From contig NC_063057.1 in NCBI RefSeq assembly GCF_018812025.1, positions 13,475,841-13,539,840 of the forward strand: 64,000 bases of DNA. The letters run 5' to 3'. Each line of letters starts with the position of its first letter. Within the stretch, counting starts at the first letter, position 1. Positions 1-11,650 of the stretch are shown here, one piece after another. This DNA comes from Megalobrama amblycephala (Eukaryota; Chordata; Actinopteri; Cypriniformes; Xenocyprididae). The notes beneath the pieces are model-generated. The model was not told where the DNA came from and did not search any database. It worked only from the letters and a program-made list of their open reading frames with translations. The position numbers and the translations under genes are program-made.

Positions 1-2330
1 GCGTTCCATTTCATTGTCCAACCCCTGTATATACAGTATATAACCATAATTGTAACCTTGTCTTCTCATGTACCAGTCAAGGTCTTCTCTAGTTGCTTTG
101 TTAATCAATTTAGTACCATGTGATGTCATTGGCCGTCCCACTAATTAGGCCAGTGAGCGGTTCGACACTGATCTCAATTGTCAGAATGTAAATATCTCCT
201 GTTTCCATGACGAGAAGTGCCTCAGTCATACAGCAATGCAATTATGTGATGGGCCAGAGAATGTGCTCTGTTAGGAGACCAATTAGCTTATCTCCATGTC
301 CATTCAGCCTTTGTTTTGATACCACATTACAGCATCTCCATTTGCATTGATGAGGGCTTGTCAGAGGGATAGGAGTTTAATGTGAGATGGAGTTCTTCTT
401 TCTCGGTTGAGTGGAATAGATGTCATTAATTAGAATTAAGGCTGTGACGAGGATTTATTTAATTTTATAATTTATTTCTAAAAATAGCAAAAATGAGAAA
501 TCCTACTTTCAAGAAATGCAACTAAGTCTACCCTCAGCTCTGTCTATCCTCATTCTCTGATGTTATTTTATCAAAATGTATAATTTTAGCTGCTGAACAT
601 TTTAGTAATGATGATCAACAGCCTTCAATTCAATCTGACAGACACAGTTGGCAATGTGATAACAGCAGACTCCAGAGATGGTGGAACAGAGATGGAGTGG
701 GAAACAATCATAAACAGAAATTGACTTACTATTCTCACTGTATGACATCTGTCAGTTGTGGGTGAACTGAGAAAATATACCAGCTATAAATATTTCTTAT
801 ATATTTGTCTCTATGTCAACAGATTTAGGTTCCCTTGCAAATTTGTGACAAACAAAAGGTTATTGTGTCACTCAAGATGAGCCGGTTTCTATCTCTGTGC
901 ACCTGAACCTTATGAAGACACATTGGTTTTTGAATTAAATATGAATGAAAGACCTATTTATTTATTTATTTTTTCATTAGTTTTTACTTGGTGAATCATA
1001 CCTGAGGAGCCTATTTCTGCCTCAGAGAAAAGAAAATGTGTGAATAATTGTGATAAATGGTAAAAAAAAAGTCACATTGTGAGAAATACTTTTGCATTTG
1101 GAAGTTAGGAAATCACAATTATGAGAAAAATTTGCAGTTGTGTTATTTTAATAATTAGTTTTAGTAAGCAGAACAACCAAAAAAAACAACAACAAACTTT
1201 TAACATATGCCTATGCAAATGAGTTTTTTTCTTTTATGCTATTTTTGGACCTGTTGATGATGAAATCAAAACCAATGCTTTGTTGGACCATGTGTACATG
1301 TAGAAAGTCATACAGCCATGCAGACTGCATCATTTCAATTTAACAGAACAAACTCCTTAAAAATGTTGACAATTGAAGTATGTTTTTTTCCCCTAGTTCC
1401 AGTGGAGGATGGTTATTTATTTATTTGTGCTAGTGAATGACAGGTTATGAAGAGGAGAGTTTATCCTGTGTTCACTGGGATAATGCTGTATTATTAGAGG
1501 GCTTTTGAGTTTCTCTCACTTTGCATCCACTGAATGATGTTCTTCAAGGTTGACTTCAGGCTGCTGTGGTCAAGACATAATTTAAATGTACTATCAGCAA
1601 GCTTCTGCCCCCAAGCCCCAGCGGCCACAAATACTTGGCTTTAAACGAATTGGACTCCACCATCTCTGGAGTCTGCTGTTATCAAGTCATTTCACAGGCC
1701 ATTTCCTAATTGGCATCTGAAGCCCATTCGAGCGTGCAGGTGCTCTGAAGAACACTTTCGCATTCAGGGTTTTCGAGTCCTGCTCTCGTTTTTCGAAAGC
1801 AAACTGGTGAAATGGATTTCCGTCAAATTGGAACACGTTGAATAAACACGTTGGTCTGCGATGAGGCTTCAATATAAGAAAAATACAGGCAGCTAATAAA
1901 GAGCACATAATCATAATCACATAATCATTCGAGCTTGATTTCTATGCATTAGGGCATAATATGTATGTTATGAATGTTATAGTAGGTTCAGCCTTTGCTG
2001 GACATCAGCTGTGATCTTTCATTTTTTCATTTCTAAGTCAGCTGTCAACCACCCAGAGGTCACAGTCTGTAATCTGAATGCTCACCTCTCTGGTCCAAGG
2101 CTTTGGGTTGCACAGACATTTCCATCTCCCACTTTCTGCTCCAAAGCCCTAGAAACAACCATATGAGGTCTTGACTTTCGGCCCGTGACTCATGACTAGC
2201 CAAGCAACAGATGGACAGCTCCTAGAATATACAGCAACAGCTTTAACTCACTCTAGTGAACATAACATGTCTTATTCACCCTGGTCCTAGATTCAGATAT
2301 GGTATGTTTAGCATTGAATAAATGCACATC
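1..2330. other. AT-rich intergenic DNA, no gene seen
   Basis: I see no exon with convincing coding content or splice sites. The short ORF around 1687-1920 (minus) has no recognisable motif. The notable structure is a 29-bp perfect inverted repeat at 657-685 and 1656-1684. Confidence 0.5.
657..1684. repeat. 29-bp perfect inverted repeat pair about 1 kb apart
   Basis: Bases 657-685 (TGATAACAGCAG...GGTGGA) are the exact reverse complement of 1656-1684. The sequences outside and between the arms do not obviously continue the match. A 29-bp exact match at this distance is not expected by chance. It could be the arms of a degraded foldback element or a local inversion scar. Confidence 0.6.
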
Positions 2331-3170
2331 TGCATATTAAATAAAATAATTTACTTATGTCTTCACTTGCCCATTTGGTAAGAATTGTGGGTTTTGATCA
2401 CATCCCACAATTTGCTATATATTTTTTAAATCATATAAAACAGAGTGATCAATAACTCTCATCCATAACACTCATTGAACTACCCAGTCTCAGTGGCTCA
2501 GGAGATAAAGTGTTGGAGTCTTGTGCGATGGAGTCTTGAGTTCAAATCCCACAATTGCTTAAGTCCAATTGTTGTCATTATATCCCACAAAGTGCCCAAA
2601 ACATCAACTCTCATTGTGAAAGCCACGATGGCTAAGTGTCTAAACACACGTTAATAGTGGACAAGGTTGTGATGGAGTCAGTGGTTAAAATCCCACTATT
2701 GCTTAAGTCCAATTGTTGTAATTCAGTCTATCAAAGCACCCCATCTGTCTTTTCTAATTGTGAAAGTCACAATGGCTTAGTGGCTAAACACATGTTAGTT
2801 GTGGACAAGGTTGCGATGGAGTTCTGGGATCAAATCCCACCTTTGCTTAAGTCTAAGCAGTACATGTCTAGCATGTGACAACCTCCTAAAATGCATATTA
2901 AATAATTTACTTAGGTCTTCACTTGCCCATTTGGTAAGATTGTGGGTTTTGTTTCAAATCACACAATTTGTTTTTTGTTTTTTTTAAAAAATCATATAAA
3001 ATAGAACAACCAATAACACTCATCCATAACACTTATTAAACTACCCAGTCTCAGTGGCTCAGGAAATAAAGTGTTGTGTTTTAAACATGGAGTCGTGAGT
3101 TCAAATCCCACTATTGCATAAATCCAATTGTTGTTATTATGTCCAACAAAGTGCCCGAAACATTGTAAAA
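2330..3170 (+). repeat. Degenerate head of the tRNA-like array with a larger duplication
   Basis: Two related blocks, about 2335-2540 and 2893-3115, both start near ACTTGCCCATTTGGTAAG and run into CCCAGTCTCAGTGGCTCAGG, each followed by GAGTTCAAATCCCAC. Between them lie diverged units with TGGCTAAGTG or TGGCTTAGTGG A-box-like and TCAAATCCCAC B-box-like sequences. This looks like the old, diverged edge of the regular array to its right. Confidence 0.6.
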
Positions 3171-6100
3171 GCCATGATGGCTCAGTGTCTAAACACATGT
3201 TGATAGTGGATAAGGTTGTGATGGAGTTATGGGTTCAAATCCCAGTATTGCTTAAGTCCAATTGTTGTCACTCTGTCCAACAAAGCACCCAAAAAAAAAC
3301 ATTTCTAACTGTGAAAGCCACGAAAGCTCAGTGGCTAAACACACGTTAACAGTGAACAAAGTTGCGATGGAGTTGTGGGTTCAAATCCCACTATTGCTTA
3401 AGTCCAATTGTTGTCATTCTGTCCAACAAAGCACCCAAAAAAAACATTTCTAACTGTGAAAGCCACGATGGCTCAGTGGCTAAACACACGTTAACAGTGA
3501 ACAAAGTTGCGATGGAGTTGTGGGTTCAAATCCCACTATTGCTTAAGTCCAATTGTTGTCATTCTGTCCAACAAAGCACCCAAAAAAAACATTTCTAACT
3601 GTGAAAGCCACGATGGCTCAGTGGCTAAACACACGTTAACAGTGAACAAAGTTGCGATGGAGTTGTGGGTTCAAATCCCACTATTGCTTAAGTCCAATTG
3701 TTGTCATTCTGTCCAACAAAGCACCCAAAAAAAAAATTTCTAACTGTGAAAGCCACGATGGCTCAGTGGCTAAACACACGTTAACAGTGAACAAAGTTGC
3801 GATGGAGTCGTGGGTTCAAATCCCACTATTGCTTAAGTCCAATTGTTGTCATTCTGTCCAACAAAGCACCCAAAAAAAACATTTCTAACTGTGAAAGCCA
3901 CGATGGTTCAGTGGCTAAACACACGTTAACAGTGAACAAAGTTGCGATGGAGTTGTGGGTTCAAATCCCACTATTGCTTAAGTCCAATTGTTGTCATTCT
4001 GTCCAACAAAGCACCCAAAAAAAAACATTTCTAACTGTAAAAGCCACGATGGCTCAGTGGCTAAACACACGTTAATTGGGGGCAAGGTTGCGATAGAGTT
4101 GTGGGTTCAAATCCCACTATTGCTTAAGTCCAATTGTTGTCATTCTGTCCAACAAAGCACCCAAAAAAAATCATTTCTAACTGTGAAAGCCACGATGGCT
4201 CAGTGGCTAAACACACATTAACAGTGAACAAAGTTGCGATGGAGTCGTGGGTTCAAATCCCACTATTGCTTAAGTCCAATTGTTGTCATTCTGTCCAACA
4301 AAGCACCCAAAAAAAAACATTTCTAACTGTAAAAGCCACGATGGCTCAGTGGCTAAACACACGTTAATTGGGGGGGCAAGGTTGCGATAGAGTTGTGGGT
4401 TCAAATCCCACTATTGCTTAAGTCCAATTGTTGTCATTCTGTCCAACAAAGCACCCAAAAAAAAACATTTTTAACAGTGAGAGCCACGATGGCTCAGTGG
4501 CTAAACACACGTTAACAGTGAACAAAGTTGCGATGGAGTCGTGGGTTCAAATCCCACTATTGCTTAAGTCCAATTGTTGTCATTCTGTCCAACAAAGCAC
4601 CCAAAAAAAACATTTCTAACTGTGAAAGCCACGATGGCTCAGTGGCTAAACACACGTTAACAGTGAACAAAGTTGCGATGGAGTCGTGGGTTCAAATCCC
4701 ACTATTGCTTAAGTCCAATTGTTGTCATTCTGTCCAACAAAGCACCCAAAAAAAACATTTCTAACTGTGAAAGCCACGATGGCTCAGTGGCTAAACACAC
4801 GTTAACAGTGAACAAAGTTGCGATGGAGTCGTGGGTTCAAATCCCACTATTGCTTAAGTCCAATTGTTGTCATTCTGTCCAACAAAGCACCCAAAAAAAA
4901 CATTTCTAACTGTGAAAGCCACGATGGTTCAGTGGCTAAACACACGTTAACAGTGAACAAAGTTGCGATGGAGTTGTGGGTTCAAATCCCACTATTGCTT
5001 AAGTCCAATTGTTGTCATTCTGTCCAACAAAGCACCCAAAAAAAACATTTCTAACTGAAAGCCACGATGGCTCAGTGGCTAAACACACGTTAACAGTGAA
5101 CAAAGTTGCGATGGAGTTGTGGGTTCAAATCCCACTATTGCTTAAGTCCAATTGTTGTCATTCTGTCCAACAAAGCACCCAAAAAAAAACATTTTTAACA
5201 ATGAGAGCCACGATGGCTCAGTGGCTAAACACACGTTAACAGTGAACAAAGTTGCGATGGAGTCGTGGGTTCAAATCCCACTATTGCTTAAGTCCAATTG
5301 TTGTCATTCTGTCCAACAAAGCACCCAAAAAAAAATATTTTTAACTGTGAAAGCCACGATGGCTCAGTGGCTAAACACACGTTAACAGTGAACAAAGTTG
5401 CGATGGAGTTGTGGGTTCAAATCCCACTATTGCTTAAGTCCAATTGTTGTCATTCTGTCCAACAAAGCACCCAAAAAAAAACATTTCTAACTGTAAAAGC
5501 CACGATGGCTCAGTGGCTAAACACACGTTAATTGGGGGCAAGGTTGCGATAGAGTTGTGGGTTCAAATCCCACTATTGCTTAAGTCCAATTGTTGTCATT
5601 CTGTCCAACAAAGCACCCAAAAAAAACATTTCTAACTGTGAAAGCCACGATGGCTCAGTGGCTAAACACACATTAACAGTGAACAAAGTTGCGATGGAGT
5701 CGTGGGTTCAAATCCCACTATTGCTTAAGTCCAATTGTTGTCATTCTGTCCAACAAAGCACCCAAAAAAAAACATTTCTAACTGTAAAAGCCACGATGGC
5801 TCAGTGGCTAAACACACGTTAATTGGGGGGGCAAGGTTGCGATAGAGTTGTGGGTTCAAATCCCACTATTGCTTAAGTCCAATTGTTGTCATTCTGTCCA
5901 ACAAAGCACCCAAAAAAAAACATTTTTAACAGTGAGAGCCACGATGGCTCAGTGGCTAAACGCACGTTAACAGTGAACAAAGTTGCGATGGAGTCGTGGG
6001 TTCAAATCCCACTATTGCTTAAGTCCAATTGTTGTCATTCTGTCCAACAAAGCACCCAAAAAAAACATTTCTAACTGTGAAAGCCACGATGGCTCAGTGG

Positions 6101-6596
6101 CTAAACAGACGTTAATTGGGGGCAAGGTTGCGATAGAGTTGTGGGTTCAAATCCCACTATTGCTTAAGTCCAATTGTTGTCATTCTGTCCAACAAAGCAC
6201 CCAAAAAAAATCATTTCTAACTGTGAAAGCCACGATGGCTCAGTGGCTAAACACACGTTAACAGTGAACAAAGTTGCGATGGAGTCGTGGGTTCAAATCC
6301 CACTATTGCTTAAGTCCAATTGTTGTCATTCTGTCCAACAAAGCACCCAAAAAAAACATTTCTAACTGTGAAAGCCACGATGGCTCAGTGGTTAAACACA
6401 CGTTAATAGTGGACAAGGTTGCGATGGAGTCTTGGGTTCAAATCCCACTATTGCTTAAGTCCAATTGTTGTCATTCTGTCCAACAAAGCACCAGAAAATC
6501 ATTTCTAACTGTGAAAGCCACGATGGCTCAGTGGCTAAACACACGTTAATTGGGGGCAAGGCTGCGATAGAGTTGTGGGTTCAAACCCCACCTCAG
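3170..6596 (+). repeat. Tandem array of about 24 tRNA-like 145-bp units
   Basis: The unit carries an A-box-like TGGCTCAGTGG (3614-3624 in one copy) and a B-box-like GGTTCAAATCC (3668-3678), 54 bp apart, then a fixed spacer containing AATTGTTGTCATTCTGTCC and a run of 8-9 A. B boxes recur at about 3233, 3380, 3525 and so on to 6580 every 145 bp. The T-arm GTGGG-TTCAAAT-CCCAC is perfect, while acceptor and D stems are not convincing. The 54-bp spacing is what a long-variable-arm (Leu/Ser type) tRNA would have. Variants (an ATTGGGGG insert, TTTTAACAGTGAGAGCC, CACACATTA) recur 1455-1456 bp apart, so the array holds a ten-unit higher-order duplication. No plus-strand TTTT terminator lies in most units. 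Short ORFs across it are shadows of the repeat. Confidence 0.93.
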
Positions 6597-6686
6597 CATG
6601 TATGAAAAAAAAACTTTTGTATCTTTAGCTGGTTTAGTAACTTTGATGGATAGTGAAATATAAGTTCCTTCACTTGTCCAGACAAG

Positions 6687-6885
6687 AGATCTGTGGCTCA
6701 ATGGTTAAGAGCACTGCTTCACGGTTTCAGAGGTTGCTGGTTCGAGTCCAGCCAGATCTCAGCGATAAGAATGAATGAATGGTGTGGTGTGAGTGAGAAG
6801 GCTCAGGGGATCAGGGGGCCCTCCCTAAGCTCCAGCACGATGTCCAGCAGGGGTTATGCTTTTGCCTGGAAAAAAATTAATAAGC

Positions 6886-6929
<44 letters not shown>
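6687..6929 (+). mobile_element. tRNA-headed SINE with poly(A) tail
   Basis: Bases 6687-6760 fold as a full-length tRNA: acceptor AGATCTG/CAGATCT (7 of 7), D stem GCTC/GAGC (4 of 4), T stem GCTGG/CCAGC (5 of 5), loop TTCGAGT. The anticodon stem keeps only 3 of 5 pairs and base 33 is C, so it is not a normal tRNA. The A box to B box spacing is 45 bp, as in an ordinary tRNA. A 128-bp body (6761-6888) follows, then 41 A residues (6889-6929). Head, body and tail in this order make a SINE; the long pure tail suggests it is young. Confidence 0.75.
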
Positions 6930-6931
<2 letters not shown>

Positions 6932-6986
6932 AGAAAGAAAAAAGAAAGAAAGAAAGAAAGAAAAGAAAAAAAAGAAAAAAGAAGAA
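6930..6986 (+). repeat. GAAA-type purine microsatellite
   Basis: Runs of GAAA and A follow the SINE poly(A) tail, probably grown from it by slippage. The Lys/Glu and Phe ORFs through it are artefacts. Confidence 0.8.
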
Positions 6987-6993
6987 GCCTTAC

Positions 6994-7076
6994 CCATCCA
7001 CGAGCAGATGTCCATCATTACAGCCAATGTCTGTCCACATGTCCCTGGGTGTAACGGTCCAAACACATCTCTTATT
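6994..7076 (-). pseudogene. Exon-like segment, copy 1 (possible C-type-lectin-like end)
   Basis: An 83-bp minus-strand segment is bounded by TACAG and ATGG|GTAAGG, so both splice sites look good. It is a diverged copy of 7302-7402. Two frames are open. One reads NKRC...DMWTDIGCNDGHLL, which resembles the W-x-D-x-x-C end of a C-type lectin domain; the other reads IRDVFGPLHP...TLAVMMDI. It is 18 bases shorter than copy 2, so the frame is kept. Family assignment is weak and no partner exons were found. Confidence 0.35.
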
Positions 7077-7301
7077 CTGTAGGGCAAAGACATAAAGACA
7101 TTATGCTATTTTGTATACATAAATTAATTTAAAAGTTAGTCTAAATAATGTTTAATAAATGTAAATTGACTATATAAATTGAATTCCTAAAGCCATGCAG
7201 TGTCATATTACAGAGTTAAATATACTTCAGTAATATTGTATCAATAATAATCTAATCAATCTACACATTTGAAGCACACATTGACATGTTAGAAGCCTTA
7301 C

Positions 7302-7402
7302 CTGTGCATGAGCTGATGTCCATCATTACAGTGAATGTCTGACCAAATGTCCCAGAGCTCTGCTTCAGTTTCCTGTTTGTAATGGTCCAAACATCTCTTA
7401 TT
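7302..7402 (-). pseudogene. Exon-like segment, copy 2
   Basis: A 101-bp minus-strand segment follows a long pyrimidine tract and CTCTACAG acceptor and ends CACAG|GTAAGG. It is about 310 bp upstream in gene direction from copy 1 and clearly homologous. One open frame contains LWDIWSDIHCNDGH, the other SGTFGQTFTVMMDISSC. It may be a remnant of a duplicated multi-exon gene. Confidence 0.35.
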
Positions 7403-8900
7403 CTGTAGAGGAAAGACAAAAAAAAAAGATGTTTATCCATATTGTACTAATAGGAATGCAAAAATTAAGGTTGAGGTCTGTTGGCTTACTTCAACTCTAT
7501 GTTGGATCGGTCAGTATTTTGATTCGGTCTGTTTGCCCAGGCCACTACAGTGGATGTTAAGTACAACACACAATTATCTCACTTCCTCAGGCATTTGGAC
7601 TCCTCCATTCCATTCTGTCTCCTAACATTCCTCCATGTGCCTAGAGGATTGTGGGAAATCTGATAAGAATACAGACTGCCTGAGGTTTTCTGCATTGAGA
7701 TAACACCTGTGTTTTCTGAGACTGCAGCATCCTGTTGTGCAACAAGGCTAGACTGAGCTGATATGTTCATGTATTGTCATGTATTGCTTTTCATTCAGAC
7801 TGCTGAAAGTGATGGCTTTTCCCTGTTCTTTGCCTGTGGTAAGGACAAAAGGCACGTTTATAGCGTTTTCAGACAGTCACGGATATGTTTAGATGTGTGA
7901 TATGTTCCAATCTGCTGAGAGTTCTGTTTTTTCTTGCCTTTGGTATGTGTTGTGTCATGATGCTGGCAGACGTATGCATATCGCTTAGTGCTCCAGTGGC
8001 TTACAGTATGATATTTGAAAGATTTTTATATTTAAAAAATATATTTATGTATTTTTGCTAAATAAAGGTATATATTTTTTTTTTTTAAATCTTACTGACC
8101 CCAAACTTTTGAGTGACTATATATTAATTTGTTAATTTATTTAAATTATAGGCGATTTGAAGGCAGAATATAAATATTGTAATATATATTAAAAATGACC
8201 CATTTTACGATTTTTTTTTTTTTTTAAACTTGGCCTTGGATGAATTAAAGGCAGGTGAAAATGTCATCTTTTCATACATTTCTATATGAAGACATGAAAC
8301 GGATGTTCAAATGTCTGCCTTAGTCCACAGGGTCTTTGTGCAGTGAGATAGGAGACAGGTGAAACAGATTTGTCCGCTTATAGAGAGACTGTAGAATTTT
8401 AAAGGGAGCGCTGCCTTTGTAGCCAGTGTCTGAGTTCTCAATTTTTATGAGAGAGACGAGGTGTAAGATGACAATTGATCCAAAATATAAAGGGAGAAGC
8501 AAGTACAGTATGAAAGGCTACACATATTCTTTCGCCAAAGGCAGAGGACGGGTATAGAACAAGACACATACCCTCGCACCTACTCATTCCCTTCAGCACC
8601 ATTTGCTTAAGGTGTCTCCCACCTTACTAGACCCTTTTCCTGGGTCAGAAATAATAGCTTACATACACTGTCCATTTACATTTTCTGAAAAAATACAAGT
8701 GGTGTTTACCCATGCAATATGTGGTTGCTAAAAACAGATTTCAGTCAGTCACTGACATTGCTTGCAAACAATTTAAATAACATGTTTCATTTAAAAGACA
8801 CTTGTCATGTTTGAATAAACTCCTAATCATAAGTACAAGCAACAGTAAGTTTGTTTTCCCTTAATTGCCCTAAAAATACCTTCACAAGCACCACTAATAA
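7403..8900. other. No gene seen
   Basis: AT-rich DNA with poly-T runs near 8071-8086 and 8211-8225 and no recognisable exon, RNA gene or complete element. Confidence 0.4.
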
Positions 8901-8979
8901 TTAATGACACCACTGCAATGTTTAAGTTGTTATTAGTCATTTAAGGATCTGATTTTTTTATTAATTTGTTTGTTTTTCA

Positions 8980-9090
8980 GTGACTCTTTTTGCAGTTATG
9001 TTATTACACCAGTAGGTGGCAAAAAGTGACTTTAACCATGAAATCTTTCAACTGATTCGTTCATGAAACAAGTGAGCAGGTGTGTTCGAC
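8980..9090. repeat. Dispersed repeat, copy 1
   Basis: Contains GTTATGTTATTACACCAGTAGG followed by GTGGC, GTGACTTT and CTGATTCGTTCATGAA. Related copies lie near 10215-10275, 12460-12550, 13070-13265 and 14710-14800, all with GAGTCATTGAATCATT or ATTCGTTCAAAA motifs. Other elements are inserted between them, which suggests one old repeat family that has been split and copied. Confidence 0.5.
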
Positions 9091-9653
9091 CTGAAGCAGC
9101 ACTGCGCAGACCATTCAGTGTATGACATCAAAGTACCGCGAGAACGATTAGAGAACAGATGGCTCTGTATGCTTTCGAAATGCTCTTGTTATTGTGGATA
9201 TCAGGTTGGAAAGCATGAGGCTTGTGTGTCAGAATGCCAGTCAAGCCTGAACTAAGACACAACCAATAGCAACGCGTTAAAACATGACGCCTCAGATAGT
9301 CTGACATCACTTCACGGCAGATAAAAAGAAACAGTATATAATTGACTTCCGAGTGATTTGTTGCAAAAATACGCATCAAGTATTCTAAACATGGAAGCTT
9401 GAATGTGTGTGTATAGATGTGTATGATGCGCTAGAACAGACTTCATTGGTTCTCGCACGTCACGCACATTTGAGCTTCTTTTCCTTTTAATAGTGGCTGG
9501 AAAACACACTTGAAGGTGCATACCACCACCTACTGCACAGCACCTACTTAACAGCTGACGTAAAATAAAGGATCCGGTTTAGCATAGCCAACAAGATCAG
9601 TTAAAAAATTTCTTAATTGGTCCTGATAACGGTTCTTGTGATCGGCTTGGGAC

Positions 9654-10130
9654 TAGTGTTGTCAAAAGTACTGACTTCGGTACCTAGTCGGTACTGAAAT
9701 TTTAAAAACGTGACGCTTTGAGCGCTGTTGAGTGGATTTGTAAACATCTCTGATTGGCCGTTGTTTTCACGGCTCATCGGATATGTCTGTGATAGGCTTC
9801 AATGATCAACGCTGTAAAAACGTTGTAAATAGTCATCAATTAATCTCTTCACTAAGCGCTTTCACAGATACACACGGGAGCGTTTGAAAGCAGGCGTCTA
9901 TCGCGGATCGGTCCACTGTTAGACGCCTGCCTCAAATTCAAACACTTCCGTGTGCTTTCAAATGCTCCCACGCGTTGATCATTGTAGCCAATCACAGGCA
10001 TATCCGATGAGCGTGTCAACACAATGGCCAATCAGAGATGTTTATGAATCCGCTCAATAGCGCTCAAAGCGTCACGTTTTTAAATTTTCAGTACCGATAG
10101 GTACCGAAGTCGGTACTTTTGACAACACTA
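9654..10130. mobile_element. hAT-type foldback MITE, 477 bp
   Basis: The terminal repeat TAGTGTTGTCAAAAGTAC is matched at the right end by GTACTTTTGACAACACTA. The two halves are near-complete inverse copies meeting near 9900. It is flanked by the perfect 8-bp direct repeat CTTGGGAC at 9646-9653 and 10131-10138, as expected for hAT transposition. There is no coding capacity, so it depended on a transposase elsewhere. Confidence 0.9.
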
Positions 10131-10318
10131 CTTGGGACATCCCTACGCTGTATTTTGATGTCATACAACGACTGGTCTGCACAGTGCCGCTTTAAGTCAA
10201 ACACACCTAGTGCCTTTATAAGTGAGTAACTGAATCATTCAGTCAACCGATTCGTTCAAAAACTGATTCAATTAGCAACTGTAGTGACTGGCTGCATCTG
10301 AAATTGCATACAAAAGTA

Positions 10319-11178
10319 GTAGTGCTGGATGGTATACCGGTTCATACGGTAAACCGGTTTCAATTTCGAGACCGATGTGTATTTTTCAAAAACCGCCATA
10401 CTGATGCCTAGCTGAAACAGCTGCTGTCTCTATTCATTGTCATGAAGCGCTATGTAGAGTGTATAGAGAGCGGACTCCTATTAACTGCATACCCTTCTAA
10501 CACTAATGGAAACAACTTTATAACACAACAATAAACAACCTTCAAAACTAACTCTCTTTAAAACGCCAAATACTATGTAGAGCCATATAATTTCCGCGAT
10601 GCAAAAAACACGGATGTAATCACGGAATCCAGTCACAACATCTTACTGAATAAAGAGGAACGTCACAGAATTTGGCAATTTTTGGATGAATAAATCAAAA
10701 GTAGGGCCGTAAAATGAATCAGATATCGATACGGACAAGTGTCTGTGACTATTAAAGCTAAAAAAGACTTCTATTTAAGTCTTAAGTCTGTATGAATGCG
10801 TGCCGCATTACTACTAAACATATTGAAGCACGCGTAACGCTCGCGATGATTTCCGTGTCTGCTGTGTCACTTATTATACACGAACCTCATCTGCAGAGCT
10901 GCTCTTTATGAACATTTCACCGTTAAATTTGAGAAAACTATCGACATTTGTCGTATCATATACACAGGAAGTCAAAGGTCTTCTTCATCATCTTCTTCCC
11001 TTTTTTTGGCAGATCGTACCAATTTTCGCGCATTACCGCCACCTACTGTGAACTCAATCCAGAGACTCTAACCTCTACCCCACTTCCCAACCTCCCCCTC
11101 TCTATGAAACCATAGACTGTAAAAAATAATATGAAACTCTATGCGACAGCCAGCGCTGTGTGTTCAGCTCCTCTGGCT

Positions 11179-11213
<35 letters not shown>

Positions 11214-11650
11214 CAAACAAACAAACAAACAAACAACAACAACCATCAAATCCTATTAATTAAATCTGTGTTCTCCAAAGAAGTCAAAGTCTTCACGATC
11301 CTGTCAAAATAAAAGTTCGGTATAACTTGAAATAACAGAAATATTACTATTGCACAATAGAGTGTACTTCGATTAATAGAGATAATAATAACAATAACAC
11401 CGTTTATTAAAACACACAAACTCAAAGTTCTTCATTGAAATACAGAAATTGCACAGTAAAATGTAGGCTACTTATTAATATTATTAATTTAATTAAATAA
11501 TTAAATTAATTTGATTACATTTTATACAAAATTGTTAGCTTTATGAACTGATTAGATTTTTTTAAAGTGAAAATATGCCAAAATAAAGTTCCAGTAAAAA
11601 AAAACAAAAACAAAAAAAACGTGTATACCGTGAAACGGCCCAGCACTAGA
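10319..11650. mobile_element. Candidate hAT-like element, about 1.3 kb
   Basis: The left end TAGTGCTGGATGGTATACCG and the right end CGGCCCAGCACTA (preceded by GTATACCGTGAAA) are inverted relatives. Flanks share only a degraded AAGTA motif, so the target duplication is eroded. It holds a (TAA)n and (CAAA)n microsatellite at 11181-11236 and no intact transposase. Confidence 0.6.
11181..11236 (+). repeat. (TAA)n and (CAAA)n microsatellite
   Basis: About ten TAA repeats run straight into six or so CAAA repeats. Confidence 0.9.

Noticed and set aside
2636..6549. Dozens of overlapping 60-90 residue ORFs with the same peptide (HDGSVAKHTL, SNCCHSVQQS)
   Set aside because: They are translations of the tandem tRNA-like repeat in two frames, run through the A-rich spacer and have no separate coding signature.
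2330..6596. Regular repeat spacing that could suggest a CRISPR array
   Set aside because: The whole 145-bp unit repeats with no unique spacers, there are no cas genes and the DNA is clearly vertebrate.
6687..6760. Functional tRNA gene with anticodon ACG
   Set aside because: The anticodon stem has two mismatches, base 33 is C, there is no Pol III T-run directly after it, and a SINE-like body with poly(A) tail follows.
6854..7095. Lys/Glu-rich and Phe-rich ORFs
   Set aside because: They are produced by the SINE poly(A) tail and the GAAA microsatellite.
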